A stretch of DNA of 64,000 nt from Massilia sp. Mn16-1_5 (GCF_004798585.1 NZ_PPXQ01000002.1:310001-374000), one strand, 5' to 3'; positions 24,330-33,881 are shown, counted from the stretch's first letter. Made by a program: numbers and translations. The notes: generated from the sequence alone by a model not told the origin.

Positions 24330-25874
24330 ATGCAACTGCTCTTACCTGCAGGTTTCATCTTTTTGGTCGTCATGTGGGGCATCTTCGCCCCCGCCAGCAT
24401 GGCCGGCGTGTTCGGCACGCTGCTGGCCGCACTGACCCGCAACTTCGGCTGGTTCTACCTCTGGGTGGTGCTCGGCCTGGTCCTGTTCGCCGCCTTCGTC
24501 GCCTTCGGCCGCTATGGCAACATGAAACTCGGCGGCGAGGACGACGAGCCCGAGTTCACGGTGGGCAGCTGGTTCGCCATGCTGTTCGCCGCCGGCATGG
24601 GCATCGGCCTCGTGTTCTGGGGCGTGGCCGAACCCATCTCGCACTACGGCACCGCGCCGCCGGGCGTGGTGGCGGGCACGCCGGAGGCGGCGAATACGGC
24701 CATGCGCTACGTCTTCTTCCACTGGGGCCTGCATCCATGGGCCGTGTACAGCGTGGTCGCGCTGGCGATCGCCTTCTTCCAGTACCGGCGCGCCGGCAAT
24801 CCTTTGATCAGCACCGTCACCGGCTCGCTGCCGTGGGCGCCGATCCGCAAGATGTCTGGCTTCTTCAACGGCCTGGCGATCGTCGCCACCGCCTTCGGGG
24901 TGGCGGCCTCGCTGGGCGTGGGCGCGCTGCAGATCAACAACGGCCTGCACGCCGTGTTCGGGCTAGAGGTCGGCGCCACCTCGCAGGTGGCGATCATCGT
25001 CGTCACCGCCGCCGTCTTCATCACCTCGTCCGTCACGGGCGTGGAGAAGGGCATCAAGCTGCTCTCGAACTTCAACATGGGGGTGGCCGTGCTGCTGGCG
25101 CTTGCCGTGTTCATCCTCGGGCCGACGGTCGCCATCATCGACACCTTCTCGAACACCCTGGGCAGCTACCTGAGCGAATTCGTGCGCATGAGCCTGCGCG
25201 CCACGCCTTTCCGCGACAGCAGCTGGGTCGGCAACTGGACCATCTTCTACTGGGCCTGGTGGATTTCCTGGTCGCCCTTCGTCGGCCTGTTCATCGCGCG
25301 CGTCTCGCGCGGCCGCACGATCCGCGAATTCATCCTCGGCACCGTGCTGGCGCCTTCGCTGGCCGCCTTTGTCTGGTTCGCGATCTTCGGCGGAACCGCG
25401 CTCTACATGGAGATCTGGCAGCACGTGCCGCTGGACGAAGCCGTCAAGGCCGACGTCGCCACGGCCCTGTTCCGGATGTTCGATGCGATGCCTTTCGGGC
25501 AGGTCATGTCGGTCGTCGCAACCCTGCTGGTGGTGGTCTTCTTCGTCACCTCGGGCGACTCGGCGGTGCTGGTGCTGGGCATGATGAGCAGCGGCGGCGA
25601 CCCGAATCCGCCGACGCGCACCAAATTGGTCTGGGGCGGCCTGATCGCCGGCATCGCCATCAGCCTGCTGCTGGCCGGCGGCCTCGATGCGTTGCAGACC
25701 GCGACCATCCTGTTCGCGCTGCCGTTTGCGGTCGTGATCGTGCTGATGGTGATCGCCCTGTGGCGCGCGCTGGGCGAGGACTGGACGGAAGAGATGCGGC
25801 GCGAGCGCGAGACCCGGCGCCGCTTGCGCGAGATGGCGGCGCGCCAGGCCGCCATCGATGCCGCTGCGCCGTAA
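24330..25874 (+). CDS. BCCT-family osmolyte transporter (betaine/choline/carnitine type)
   Basis: A 514-residue transporter with about 12 membrane segments. Family marks are GMGIGLVFWGVAEPISHY, FFHWGLHPWAVYSVV and the Trp-rich block FYWAWWISWSPFVGLFIARV followed by SRGRTIREFILG. It imports quaternary-ammonium compatible solutes by Na+ or H+ symport. The C-terminus is short and highly charged (EEMRRERETRRRLREMAARQ), possibly an osmosensory tail as in BetP. ACAAGGAGTCCC fixes the start at 24330. It shares its operator pattern with ggpPS. Confidence 0.94.
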   Translation: MQLLLPAGFIFLVVMWGIFAPASMAGVFGTLLAALTRNFGWFYLWVVLGLVLFAAFVAFGRYGNMKLGGEDDEPEFTVGSWFAMLFAAGMGIGLVFWGVAEPISHYGTAPPGVVAGTPEAANTAMRYVFFHWGLHPWAVYSVVALAIAFFQYRRAGNPLISTVTGSLPWAPIRKMSGFFNGLAIVATAFGVAASLGVGALQINNGLHAVFGLEVGATSQVAIIVVTAAVFITSSVTGVEKGIKLLSNFNMGVAVLLALAVFILGPTVAIIDTFSNTLGSYLSEFVRMSLRATPFRDSSWVGNWTIFYWAWWISWSPFVGLFIARVSRGRTIREFILGTVLAPSLAAFVWFAIFGGTALYMEIWQHVPLDEAVKADVATALFRMFDAMPFGQVMSVVATLLVVVFFVTSGDSAVLVLGMMSSGGDPNPPTRTKLVWGGLIAGIAISLLLAGGLDALQTATILFALPFAVVIVLMVIALWRALGEDWTEEMRRERETRRRLREMAARQAAIDAAAP

Positions 25875-25941
25875 GGTGGGCTCGGGGCGCCCACCCTACG
25901 AGCCTGCCGAGGTACGGTAGGGTGGGCGCCCCGTGCCCACC
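25875..25941. repeat. double hairpin between convergent genes
   Basis: Two hairpins, GGTGGGC-TCGGGGC-GCCCACC (25875-25895) and GGTGGGC-GCCCCGT-GCCCACC (25921-25941), are joined by CCTACG...CGGTAGG, which can also pair. The arms match the repeat at 16383-16494. Lying between the BCCT and tannase stops, it may act as a bidirectional terminator. Confidence 0.55.
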
Positions 25942-25949
25942 GAAGCGCA

Positions 25950-27677
25950 TCACTGGCAGCTGAAGTTCGCAGCGTCCTCGATGCTGCCGCTCCCCTTGTA
26001 GCGCGCCACTTTCGGATAGGCGCACAGGGGACGCGTGCGGTTCGCCGCCCAGCCGGCCGGCACGTCCGCATTCACGCCGCCAGCATTGCCGGCACCACGT
26101 GCGCTGGCCGTCACGCTGTCCGGCGCCTGGCCCCTCTCGACCCAGTTCACCAGCGGCGTCAGCATGTCGAACTGGTCGGTGGCCGGGCCGCCCGAGCAGT
26201 GGTTCATGCCGGGCACGCGGAAGAAGCGCGCGAAGTTGGCCGCGTCGCCGCCGTTCGCGGCGCGCAGCGATTCGTACCAGTTGGTCGTGTCGTCGCTCGA
26301 GAAGATCGGGTCGCTGGTGCCGTGGTAGACCAGCATCTTGGCGCCGCGGTTCTTCAGCGTCCCCAGGTTGCTCGTGTTCGGCGGCACCATGAAGGACAGG
26401 GCGTTTTCCGGATACGTGGCGCTGGTGGCATTGATGCGCGCGAGCAGCTGGTCCAGGTTGGCGTTAAGGACGAAGTCGCGGCCGTTGAACGTGGCGCGGT
26501 CCTCCGGCGGCACCGACCAGATGAAGGCGACGGCGCCCGAATCGCGGTCGATCGGTGCGCCGAATTTCCATGAGGCCCACCCGGCCGTGGCCAGGCCGGC
26601 GTCATACGGGAAGCTGGTGTAGATGGTCGCGCCGCTCTCGGTCTTGGCGCCGCTGAACAGGCCGGCGATCTTCGTCTTCTGGTCCGCGCTCAGGCACGTG
26701 CCGTCGCGCGCGCCGGTGCAGGTCGGCACGTCGCGGTTCAAATCGAAAGCTTTCTGGCAGGCGCCCGTGTCCTGCACCAGCCCGTCGGCGCTGCCGTCGA
26801 GGGCATCGCATTTGCCCAAGACCGCATTCGAAACCAGCGCCCGCTCGGCCTGGGTGAATCCGGTCGTCAAATCGCTCGGCGTCGAGGCCAGCGACGCATA
26901 GGTCTTGCCGCCTGCGATATTCGCGATCGCCGCCAGCGGCAGCCGGTAGCCCGGGTTCCCGACCAGGAAACCGTCGTACTGTTCGGCGTAGCGTGCCGCC
27001 GCCACCATCGCGTGGCGTCCGCCGTTCGAGCAGCCGCCGATGTAGGAGCGGTCCGGTCCCTTGCCGTAGGCGGTCTGGATGATGTTCTTCGCCATCGGGG
27101 TCAGCTTGCCGACCGCCTGGTAGCCGTAGTCGAGCCGTGCCTGCGGATCGATGCCGAAGAAGGGCGTCGGCGCCTGGTGGCCGGCATCGGAACTGATGAC
27201 GGCAAAGCCCAGGTTCAGCGCATTCTCGAGCGGACCGCCGCCGCCCACCGGGCCGGTCGCGGTGACGACGCTGCCATCGACGCCGCCGTTGGCCTGGTAG
27301 AAGAAGCGGCCGTTCCAGTTGGTCGGGAGGCGCATCTCGAAGCCGAGCGCATAGGCCTGGGCGTCGACCGGGCTGGTACGGCGCGCCAGCTGGCCGGTGA
27401 CCAGGCAGTGCTGGGCGACCGGCTTGCCGGCGATCGTCAGGGTGCCCGCTGCGACCGAGGTGGCGGACGTGATCACGGCTTCGGGATAGTTGATACGGGT
27501 CGCCAGGTCGGTGCAGCTGACGAGCGTAGCGCCGACGGCCGGTGACAGTTGCGGCAGGCCAGGCGCCGGCTGGCTTGGGGGCGGGTTGTCGACGACCGGG
27601 TCGTCGTCGTTGTCGCTGCAAGCGGCCAGCAGCAGGGTGGCGAGGACCAGGGCGGAACCATTTTTCAAGGTGTTCAT
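25950..27677 (-). CDS. tannase/feruloyl esterase-family lipoprotein
   Basis: A 575-residue alpha/beta hydrolase of the tannase and feruloyl esterase family. The signal peptide ends in the lipobox LLLAAC with lipidated C20, so it is membrane-anchored outside the cytoplasm, and a Pro-rich linker follows. The nucleophile motif GGCSNGG places Ser217; NHCSGGPATDQFD near the C-terminus holds the catalytic His. The family cleaves feruloyl or galloyl esters. The start at 27677 follows GAGGAGTACGC. It ends the ferulate operon, so release of ferulate from plant cell-wall esters is the best guess. Confidence 0.87.
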   Translation of the reverse strand: MNTLKNGSALVLATLLLAACSDNDDDPVVDNPPPSQPAPGLPQLSPAVGATLVSCTDLATRINYPEAVITSATSVAAGTLTIAGKPVAQHCLVTGQLARRTSPVDAQAYALGFEMRLPTNWNGRFFYQANGGVDGSVVTATGPVGGGGPLENALNLGFAVISSDAGHQAPTPFFGIDPQARLDYGYQAVGKLTPMAKNIIQTAYGKGPDRSYIGGCSNGGRHAMVAAARYAEQYDGFLVGNPGYRLPLAAIANIAGGKTYASLASTPSDLTTGFTQAERALVSNAVLGKCDALDGSADGLVQDTGACQKAFDLNRDVPTCTGARDGTCLSADQKTKIAGLFSGAKTESGATIYTSFPYDAGLATAGWASWKFGAPIDRDSGAVAFIWSVPPEDRATFNGRDFVLNANLDQLLARINATSATYPENALSFMVPPNTSNLGTLKNRGAKMLVYHGTSDPIFSSDDTTNWYESLRAANGGDAANFARFFRVPGMNHCSGGPATDQFDMLTPLVNWVERGQAPDSVTASARGAGNAGGVNADVPAGWAANRTRPLCAYPKVARYKGSGSIEDAANFSCQ

Positions 27678-27787
27678 GCGTGCGTACTCCTCTGCGAAGA
27701 AACAGATGAATGACAAAACGATGGAGGGCGGTCCCTGCGCGGCTACTTGCAGGGCGCGCAGGGACTATTCGGTCATGAAGGCGGCGC

Positions 27788-28954
27788 TTAGTCCGGCATC
27801 ACGTCCTTGAGGGTGCTGATCGGCTGGTTGACCAGCTTGCCGTTCACGCGCTTGACCTCGCGGATGTACATGTTCTGCACGATGTCGCGGGTCTTCGGAT
27901 CGATGCTGATCGGGCCGCGCGGGCTGTTCCACTTCATGCCCGAGAGGGTCTTGACGGCCGCTTCGCCCGTCACGTTCCCGTTCAGCTTCTTGACGGTCTC
28001 GTAGATCATGCCCATCGTGTCATACGCCGCGACGGTGACGAAGGTTGGCGGCGGGCGGTTCGGGTTGGCATCCGCATAGGCCTTGAGGAAGGTCTTATTG
28101 GCTTCGTTGTCCAGCGCCGTCGAGTAGTTCAGCACCGTTACCGCGCCCAGCGCGCGCTCGCCCAGCGCTTCCAGGGTCGGCGTATCGCTCGTCATGTCGC
28201 CCACGCCCAGGAACTTGATGCCGGCCTTGTCCAGGCCCTTGTCGCTATAGGCCTTCAGCAGGGCGGTACCGTCCTCCACGCCGGGAGCGAAGAAGAACAG
28301 GGCATCCGGCTTCTCGTCCTTCACGCGTTGGATGAAGGGAGAATAGTCGGGATTCTGCAGCGGGGTGCGCGAGGAACCGATGATCTTGCCGCCGGCTTCA
28401 GTAAAACCCTTGGCGAACAGCTTCTCGGCGTCGTGGCCGGTGCTGTAGTCGGAGACCAGCGAATACACGCGGCCGATCTTGTTCTGACCGGTCCAGGTGC
28501 CGAAGGGTTCGGTCATCTGCTGCATCGTCATCGAGGTGCGCAGCATGTAGGGAGATTTCGCCGTGATGCCGGTGGTGACCGCGTTCATGACGATCATCGG
28601 CACCTTGCCTTGCGTCGCGACCGGGGCCACGGCCAGTGCGCTCGGGGTGAGCGAGAATCCGATCAGGAAGTTGACCTTCTCGCGCCCGATCAGCTCCTGC
28701 GCCGCGCGTTTCGAGAGTTCGACGTTGCTGCCGCCGTCGTCGCGGTAGATGATCTGGACCTTCTTGCCGGCGACGGTATCGCCGTTCAGCTTCATCCAGG
28801 TCTTGATGCCGTCCTCGAAAGGCTTGCCGATATTGACGAAGGGGCCGGTCAGGGCGGCGATGACGCCGATCTTGATCGTGTCTTGTGCGTAGGCCTGGCT
28901 GCCCGCGAAGGGAAGGGCGGCCAGGGTCAGGCAGGCGAGGGTCTTCAGTTTCAT
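27788..28954 (-). CDS. ABC-type periplasmic substrate-binding protein (Leu/Ile/Val-binding fold)
   Basis: A 388-residue exported protein with a signal peptide (MKLKTLACLTLAALPFAGSQ, cleaved near AYA) and a type I periplasmic-binding fold (IKIGVIAALTGPFVNIGKPF at the mature start). In catabolic clusters this family binds aromatic acids such as hydroxycinnamates or benzoates. It lies between fcs and the esterase gene. No permease or ATPase genes accompany it here, so its ABC partners lie elsewhere. AGGAGACAGC precedes the ATG. Confidence 0.9.
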   Translation of the reverse strand: MKLKTLACLTLAALPFAGSQAYAQDTIKIGVIAALTGPFVNIGKPFEDGIKTWMKLNGDTVAGKKVQIIYRDDGGSNVELSKRAAQELIGREKVNFLIGFSLTPSALAVAPVATQGKVPMIVMNAVTTGITAKSPYMLRTSMTMQQMTEPFGTWTGQNKIGRVYSLVSDYSTGHDAEKLFAKGFTEAGGKIIGSSRTPLQNPDYSPFIQRVKDEKPDALFFFAPGVEDGTALLKAYSDKGLDKAGIKFLGVGDMTSDTPTLEALGERALGAVTVLNYSTALDNEANKTFLKAYADANPNRPPPTFVTVAAYDTMGMIYETVKKLNGNVTGEAAVKTLSGMKWNSPRGPISIDPKTRDIVQNMYIREVKRVNGKLVNQPISTLKDVMPD

Positions 28955-28984
28955 GCTGTCTCCTTTTTAGGTTTTATGCTGCTT

Positions 28985-30850
28985 TTAGTTTGCAACCAGT
29001 ACGCTTGAATCTGTTCCGTCATACAGCGCCTCGACCAGGGCCGCGCGCCGGTTCAGCACCGCCGCCTGGTTGATCGAGCCCTTGTCGGTCTGCTCGCGCG
29101 CGTCGATCGAGGGCGGCTCACTCAGGAGCAGCAGGCGGTCGACCCGGGTCGAGGAGCCGCTCGCGTCCACGTTCAGCGTCGCCAGCAGCTGCGTGAAGAA
29201 GGCGCGTACCGGTTCGCTGGCCAGTATCTCGTCCGCCGGCGTCCCGGCCGGCAGCGTCGACAGCGCCAGGCAGTTGTCCATGCGCGGGAAGATCATCAGG
29301 CCGATCGCGTGGCGGTCCAGGCCCGTCACCACCGCGTCCTGCACGTAGGGCGCGCCCTGGCTGATCACGCGCGCCCGCAGCGGCCCGACGCTCACGAACG
29401 TGCCCGAGCTGAGCTTGAAGTCCTCGGCGATGCGCCCGTCGAACATGAAGCCGAGTTCCGGCTTGGCCTCGTCGACGAAGCGCAGCGCGTCGCCGGTGCA
29501 GTAGTAGCCGTCGGCGTCGAAGGCCTCGGCGGTGAGGTGCGGCGCGCGCCAGTAGCCTGGCGTCACGTGCGGACCGTGGAAGCGCGCTTCCAGCTTGCCG
29601 TTCATTGGCACCAGTTTCACCTTGCAGCCCGGCGCCGGCACGCCGACATAACCGGCGCGGCTGATCGGGCCGGTGCCGAAGGTGCAGGACGGCGAAGTCT
29701 CGGTCATGCCCAGGCCGGTCATGATGCGGATCGATTCGCCGCAGCGCCTCAAAGCCACTTCATCGAGGTGCTCCCAGGCCGATTGCGACAGGCCGGCGCC
29801 CGCGCAGAAGAACAGCTTCACGCGCGAGAAGAATGTCTGCGCCAGCTGGTCGTCCGTTTCCAGCGCTTCGGCCAGCATCTCCCAGGCCACGGGAATATTG
29901 AAGTAGACGGTCGGGGCGATCTCGCGCAGGTTGCGCAAGGTCGTCGCGAAATCCTTTGGTGTCGGGCGGCCGTCGTCGAGATAGATCGTGCCGCCGTTGT
30001 AGAGCACGATGCCGACGTTGTGGCTGCCGCCAAACGTATGGTTCCAGGGCAGCCAGTCGAGCAGCACCGGTGGCTCCTCGCCGAAGAAGGGGAAGGTCTG
30101 CAGCAGCATCTGCTGGTTCGAGCACAGCATCTGGTGCGTGGTGATCACCGCCTTCGGCTTTTTCGTGGAGCCCGAAGTGAACAGGAACTTGGCGATGGTC
30201 GATGGGCCGACCTGTTCGTTACGGGCGTCGATGCTGGTCGGTTCGGTCGCCAGCAGCGAGGCGAAGGTGGTGGCGCTGCGGCCCGGCACCTCGCCGCGCG
30301 CCAGGATCAATTCGGTGTCAGCAGGCAGAACGGCCTCGATGGCGCGCGCAAACGAGGTGCCGTCGCAGGCGAACAGCGCGCCCGGCGTCAGCTGCTCGAT
30401 CAGGTCGCGCAGCTTGGCGGGATCGGTCGCCACCAGCGAATACGCCGGCGACAGCGGAGAATAAGGCACGCCCGCATACATCGCGCCCAGCGCGAGCTGG
30501 AAGTGCTCCAGGTCGTTCCCGGACAGGATGACGAGCGGACGCTCTTCCGACAGGCCCCGGTCGAGCAGGGCCTGGCCGATGCGGCGCGCGCTCTGCAGCA
30601 CGTCGGCATACGAGAGGCGGATCCACTCGCCGCTAGGTGCGCGCCGCGCCACCAGGGTGCGTTCGGGATGGTCCTGCGCGCCCGAGACCAGGCGGTCGGT
30701 AAAGCGTGCCGGGAAGGGCGCCAGCGGCGTGACGGCGTCGACATGCCAGACGCCGTCTTCCTGCCAGGCCGCTATCTCGGGATTGCCGAGGGCGACCTGG
30801 CGCGTCCTGCCACTGCGCGCTCCACCGGCCGCCATCGAAACATCGTTCAT
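28985..30850 (-). CDS. fcs: feruloyl-CoA synthetase
   Basis: A 621-residue AMP-forming acid:CoA ligase. The P-loop reads FLFTSGSTKKPKAVITTHQ, with LDWLPWNHTFGGSHN downstream, the adenylation motif GLGMTETSPSCTFG, and YYCTGDALRF then FDGRIAEDFKLSSG. These blocks are typical of feruloyl-CoA synthetases. It activates ferulate, coumarate or caffeate to the CoA thioester used by Ech. ATG at 30850 is preferred over 30862 because GGGGG lies before it; either is possible. The upstream vdh stop codon lies 12 bases away. Confidence 0.92.
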   Translation of the reverse strand: MNDVSMAAGGARSGRTRQVALGNPEIAAWQEDGVWHVDAVTPLAPFPARFTDRLVSGAQDHPERTLVARRAPSGEWIRLSYADVLQSARRIGQALLDRGLSEERPLVILSGNDLEHFQLALGAMYAGVPYSPLSPAYSLVATDPAKLRDLIEQLTPGALFACDGTSFARAIEAVLPADTELILARGEVPGRSATTFASLLATEPTSIDARNEQVGPSTIAKFLFTSGSTKKPKAVITTHQMLCSNQQMLLQTFPFFGEEPPVLLDWLPWNHTFGGSHNVGIVLYNGGTIYLDDGRPTPKDFATTLRNLREIAPTVYFNIPVAWEMLAEALETDDQLAQTFFSRVKLFFCAGAGLSQSAWEHLDEVALRRCGESIRIMTGLGMTETSPSCTFGTGPISRAGYVGVPAPGCKVKLVPMNGKLEARFHGPHVTPGYWRAPHLTAEAFDADGYYCTGDALRFVDEAKPELGFMFDGRIAEDFKLSSGTFVSVGPLRARVISQGAPYVQDAVVTGLDRHAIGLMIFPRMDNCLALSTLPAGTPADEILASEPVRAFFTQLLATLNVDASGSSTRVDRLLLLSEPPSIDAREQTDKGSINQAAVLNRRAALVEALYDGTDSSVLVAN

Positions 30851-30862
30851 GGCGGCCCCCAT

Positions 30863-32308
30863 TCAGATCGGGTAGTGGCGTGAGGTGGTCTGCACCGTGA
30901 TCCAGCGCAGGTCGGTGAACTCGGCGATCGCCGCCTTGCCGCCGAAGCGGCCGTAGCCGCTGCCCTTCACGCCGCCGAAGGGCATTTGCGCCTCGTCGTG
31001 CACGGTCGGGCCGTTGATGTGGCAGATGCCCGATTCGATGCGCTGGGCCACCGCCATCGCGCGGCCGATGTCGCGCGAGAACACGGCCGACGAAAGGCCG
31101 TATTCGCTGTCGTTGGCCATCTGGATCGCTTCCTCGTCGGTGTCGAAGCGCAGCACCGAGACGATCGGCCCGAAGGACTCTTCCTGGTACACCAGCATCT
31201 CGGGCGTGACCTCGTCGACGATCGCCGGCTGCATGATGTTGCCGTCCACGCTGGTGCCCGATTGGGTCACCTTGGCGCCGCGCTGGCGTGCGTCTTCCAG
31301 CATCTTCTCGACGCGGGCGGCGGCGCTCGGATCGACCATGCCGGCAAGCGGTGCGTCCGCGCGCGCGGCCTTCAGGGTCGCGGTCTTGGCGGCCAGCTTT
31401 TCCACAAACGCCGGGGCGATCTTGCGGTCGACCAGGATGCGGTCGGCCGACATGCAGATCTGGCCCTGGTTGAAGAAGGCCGAGAAGGCGGCCGCTTCAA
31501 CGGCCTCGTCGAGGTCGGCGTCGTCCAGCACCACGACCGGGTTCTTGCCGCCCAGCTCGAGCAGCACCGGTTTCAGGTGCTTGGCCGCGGTCTGGGCGAT
31601 GATGCGGCCGACCTTGGTCGAGCCGGTGAAGTTCACGCGGCGCACGGCCGGCGCGGCGATCAGGCGCTCGACGATCTGCGCCGCGTCGTCCGGGGCGTTG
31701 GTGATCACGTTCACCACGCCTTCCGGGAAACCGGCATCGACGAAGACCTGGCCGATCAGGCGGTGCAGGGCAGGGCACAGCTCGGAGGCTTTCAGGATCA
31801 CGGTATTGCCGCATGCGAGCGGCATGGCGACCGCGCGCGTGCCGAGGATGATCGGCGCATTCCAGGGTGCGATGCCGACCACCACGCCGCAGGCCTGGCG
31901 CACGCCCATCGCCAGCGAACCGGGTACGTCGGACGGAATGACCTCGCCGGCGATCTGGGTCGTCATCGAGGCCGCTTCGCGCAGCATGTTCGCGGCGAGG
32001 GTCACGTTGAACTGGTACCACATCGGCGCGCCGCCGCATTCGGCGACGGCCGCTTCGACGAACTGGCCGCGCAGCGCTTCCATCTTGTCGGCGGCTTTCA
32101 ACAGCAATGCACGGCGCGCGCCCGGGGCCATGGTCGACCAGGCGGGGAAGGCGGCTTTCGCGGCTTCGACGGCGGCATCGACGTCCTCGATGGTGGCGGA
32201 TGCCGCGCGGGTGGCGACCTCGCCGGTGGCGGGATTGCGGCGCTCGAAGGTGGCGCCGTTGGAGGCCGGACGGGTTTGTCCGTTCAGTAGCAGGTCTGCT
32301 TGGAACAT
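30863..32308 (-). CDS. vdh: vanillin/benzaldehyde-type aldehyde dehydrogenase
   Basis: A 481-residue NAD(P)-dependent aldehyde dehydrogenase. It has the nucleotide-binding FTGSTKVGRIIAQTA, the catalytic Glu in LLELGGKNPVVVLDDAD, and the catalytic Cys in FFNQGQICMSADRI. Located between ech and fcs, it almost certainly oxidises vanillin (and 4-hydroxybenzaldehyde) to the acid, which then enters protocatechuate catabolism elsewhere. AGGAGACATC precedes the ATG. Confidence 0.92.
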   Translation of the reverse strand: MFQADLLLNGQTRPASNGATFERRNPATGEVATRAASATIEDVDAAVEAAKAAFPAWSTMAPGARRALLLKAADKMEALRGQFVEAAVAECGGAPMWYQFNVTLAANMLREAASMTTQIAGEVIPSDVPGSLAMGVRQACGVVVGIAPWNAPIILGTRAVAMPLACGNTVILKASELCPALHRLIGQVFVDAGFPEGVVNVITNAPDDAAQIVERLIAAPAVRRVNFTGSTKVGRIIAQTAAKHLKPVLLELGGKNPVVVLDDADLDEAVEAAAFSAFFNQGQICMSADRILVDRKIAPAFVEKLAAKTATLKAARADAPLAGMVDPSAAARVEKMLEDARQRGAKVTQSGTSVDGNIMQPAIVDEVTPEMLVYQEESFGPIVSVLRFDTDEEAIQMANDSEYGLSSAVFSRDIGRAMAVAQRIESGICHINGPTVHDEAQMPFGGVKGSGYGRFGGKAAIAEFTDLRWITVQTTSRHYPI

Positions 32309-32397
32309 CAGATGTCTCCTCTGTGGAAGGATTGGAAGGGGCGGCTATCCGTCACCGGATGCCGCCTCCTATTATTGTCTCGTTGTCGGGTCTCGTG

Positions 32398-33237
32398 TCA
32401 GGTCGTCGGGCGTTTGTAGGTCTGCAGGCCCGGCTTGATCGTCTTATCGTCCAGGAACTGCTTGAGACCTTCCTTGCGGCCCTTTTCCGGGTCGCGCTGG
32501 TTCGACTGGTCGGTCTTGGCGTACAGGTAGTCCTCGTTCTGGTCCCAGGTGAGTTCGCGGCAGCGCTTGAAGCCGATCTTCGCAAAGCGCAGCACCACCG
32601 GATTCTTTTCCAGCAGCTTGCCCGCCAGTTCGATCACGGCCTCGCGCAGCTGTTCCTTCGGCACGCTCTTGTTGATCAGGCCCATGGCGGCCGCTTCCTT
32701 GCCGGTGAAGGTGTCGCCGGTCATGATGTAGTGCAGCGCCTGGCGGTGGCCCATGGTGTCGGCCACGGCCTTGCTGACCAGGTTACCCGGCGGGATACCC
32801 CAGTTCACTTCCGACAGGCCGAACACGGCGTCGTCCGCGGCAATCGCCAGGTCGCAGGCGACCAGCGGCGAGAAGGCGCCGCCGAAGCACCAGCCGTTGA
32901 CCATGGCGATGGTCGCCTTGCTGTACATGCGCAGCAGCTTCCACTGCCACTGGGAGCAGTCGCGGCGCATGCGTTCTTGCATGATCTCGGGCTTGCCGTC
33001 GGTCTCGCGGAAGTATTCTTTCAGGTCCATCCCCGCCGTCCAGGCGTCGCCGGCGCCGGTCAGCACGACGACCTGTGCGTCGTCGTCCAGCTCGAGGGTC
33101 TCTAACACGTCGATCATCTCGCGGTTCAGCGTCGGGCTCATCGCATTGCGCTTCTCCGGACGGTTCAGGGTGATCCAGCCGATACCGTTCTCCACGTCCA
33201 CCTTGACGGTCTTCCAGCGCGCTTCGTATTTGGACAT
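32398..33237 (-). CDS. ech: p-hydroxycinnamoyl-CoA hydratase/lyase
   Basis: A 279-residue crotonase-fold enzyme that hydrates feruloyl-CoA and cleaves it to vanillin and acetyl-CoA. The sequence follows the HCHL family closely: GIGWITLNRPEKRNAMSPTL, AGMDLKEYFRETD, MVNGWCFGGAFSPLVACDLA and the catalytic Glu region FGLSEVNWGIPPGN. Length is as expected. AGGAGACATTGT precedes the ATG. It is the promoter-proximal gene of the ferulate operon, divergent from marR. Confidence 0.95.
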   Translation of the reverse strand: MSKYEARWKTVKVDVENGIGWITLNRPEKRNAMSPTLNREMIDVLETLELDDDAQVVVLTGAGDAWTAGMDLKEYFRETDGKPEIMQERMRRDCSQWQWKLLRMYSKATIAMVNGWCFGGAFSPLVACDLAIAADDAVFGLSEVNWGIPPGNLVSKAVADTMGHRQALHYIMTGDTFTGKEAAAMGLINKSVPKEQLREAVIELAGKLLEKNPVVLRFAKIGFKRCRELTWDQNEDYLYAKTDQSNQRDPEKGRKEGLKQFLDDKTIKPGLQTYKRPTT

Positions 33238-33263
33238 ACAATGTCTCCTCTTAGTAAGAATGT

Positions 33264-33280
33264 TATCAGGCTGCCTGATA
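33264..33280. promoter_or_regulatory. candidate MarR operator of the ferulate operon
   Basis: TATCAGG-CTG-CCTGATA is a perfect 17-base inverted repeat in the 91-base gap between ech and marR. A TATACT -10 for marR (33288-33293) lies just downstream. This fits a FerR/CouR-type repressor relieved by hydroxycinnamoyl-CoA. Confidence 0.6.
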
Positions 33281-33328
33281 TACGGCTTATACTATGCCTG
33301 AATCCATTCCGGTGACAAGTACTTTTTC

Positions 33329-33808
33329 ATGACGACTTCAAAAAAACTTTCGACAGCGAGCGCGGCCGCATCCGCGGCGCATAAGCCCATGGGCCTGGCC
33401 TACCTGGTCGGCCGCCTCGACCACGTGCTGAACCAGCGCCTGCGCGACGCCCTCGCGCCCGCCGGCCTGTCCGTGCCGCAGTACACGGCCCTGTCCGTAT
33501 TCCGCGCGCATGGCTCCCTCTCGAACGCCCAGCTCGCCACGCGCACGATGATCTCGCCGCAGTCGGCCAACGAGATGGTCAAGCAGATGGAAGCGAAGGA
33601 ATGGATCGCCCGCACGCCCGATCCGGCGCATGGGCGGATCATCCAGATCAGCCTGACGGCGGCGGGCGAGGCGGCGCTGGCGGAGTGCGATGCGAAGGTG
33701 ACCGAGGTGGAGCGGGCGATGTTTCCGGAGCTGGACGAGGCGGGGAGGGTGGCGTTGCTGGCGCAGTTGCGGGGCGCGGTAAGGGCGCTGAGTGTGCAGG
33801 GGATCTAA
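33329..33808 (+). CDS. MarR-family regulator of hydroxycinnamate genes
   Basis: A 159-residue winged-helix regulator. HTH core: GSLSNAQLATRTMISPQSAN (about 65-84), followed by the wing PDPAHGRIIQISLTAAG. It is divergent from ech, the arrangement of FerR/CouR repressors, which release DNA when bound by feruloyl- or coumaroyl-CoA. The assignment to that group is inferred from position. The last codons overlap the left direct repeat at 33803. Confidence 0.9.
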   Translation: MTTSKKLSTASAAASAAHKPMGLAYLVGRLDHVLNQRLRDALAPAGLSVPQYTALSVFRAHGSLSNAQLATRTMISPQSANEMVKQMEAKEWIARTPDPAHGRIIQISLTAAGEAALAECDAKVTEVERAMFPELDEAGRVALLAQLRGAVRALSVQGI

Positions 33809-33824
33809 GAATACCTGACCCCAC
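33803..33824. repeat. left direct repeat flanking a small gene
   Basis: ATCTAAGAATACCTGACCCCAC. It resembles ATCTAAATCAGACACCTGCCCCCAC at 34207-34231: same ends, with a short internal length difference. The two bracket the gene at 33882-34181. The left copy overlaps the marR stop codon. Confidence 0.45.
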
Positions 33825-33881
33825 TCTTTACTTGAGCGCAACCCAAGCAAGCGCTCAGCACATCATGTCGAGGATAATGAA

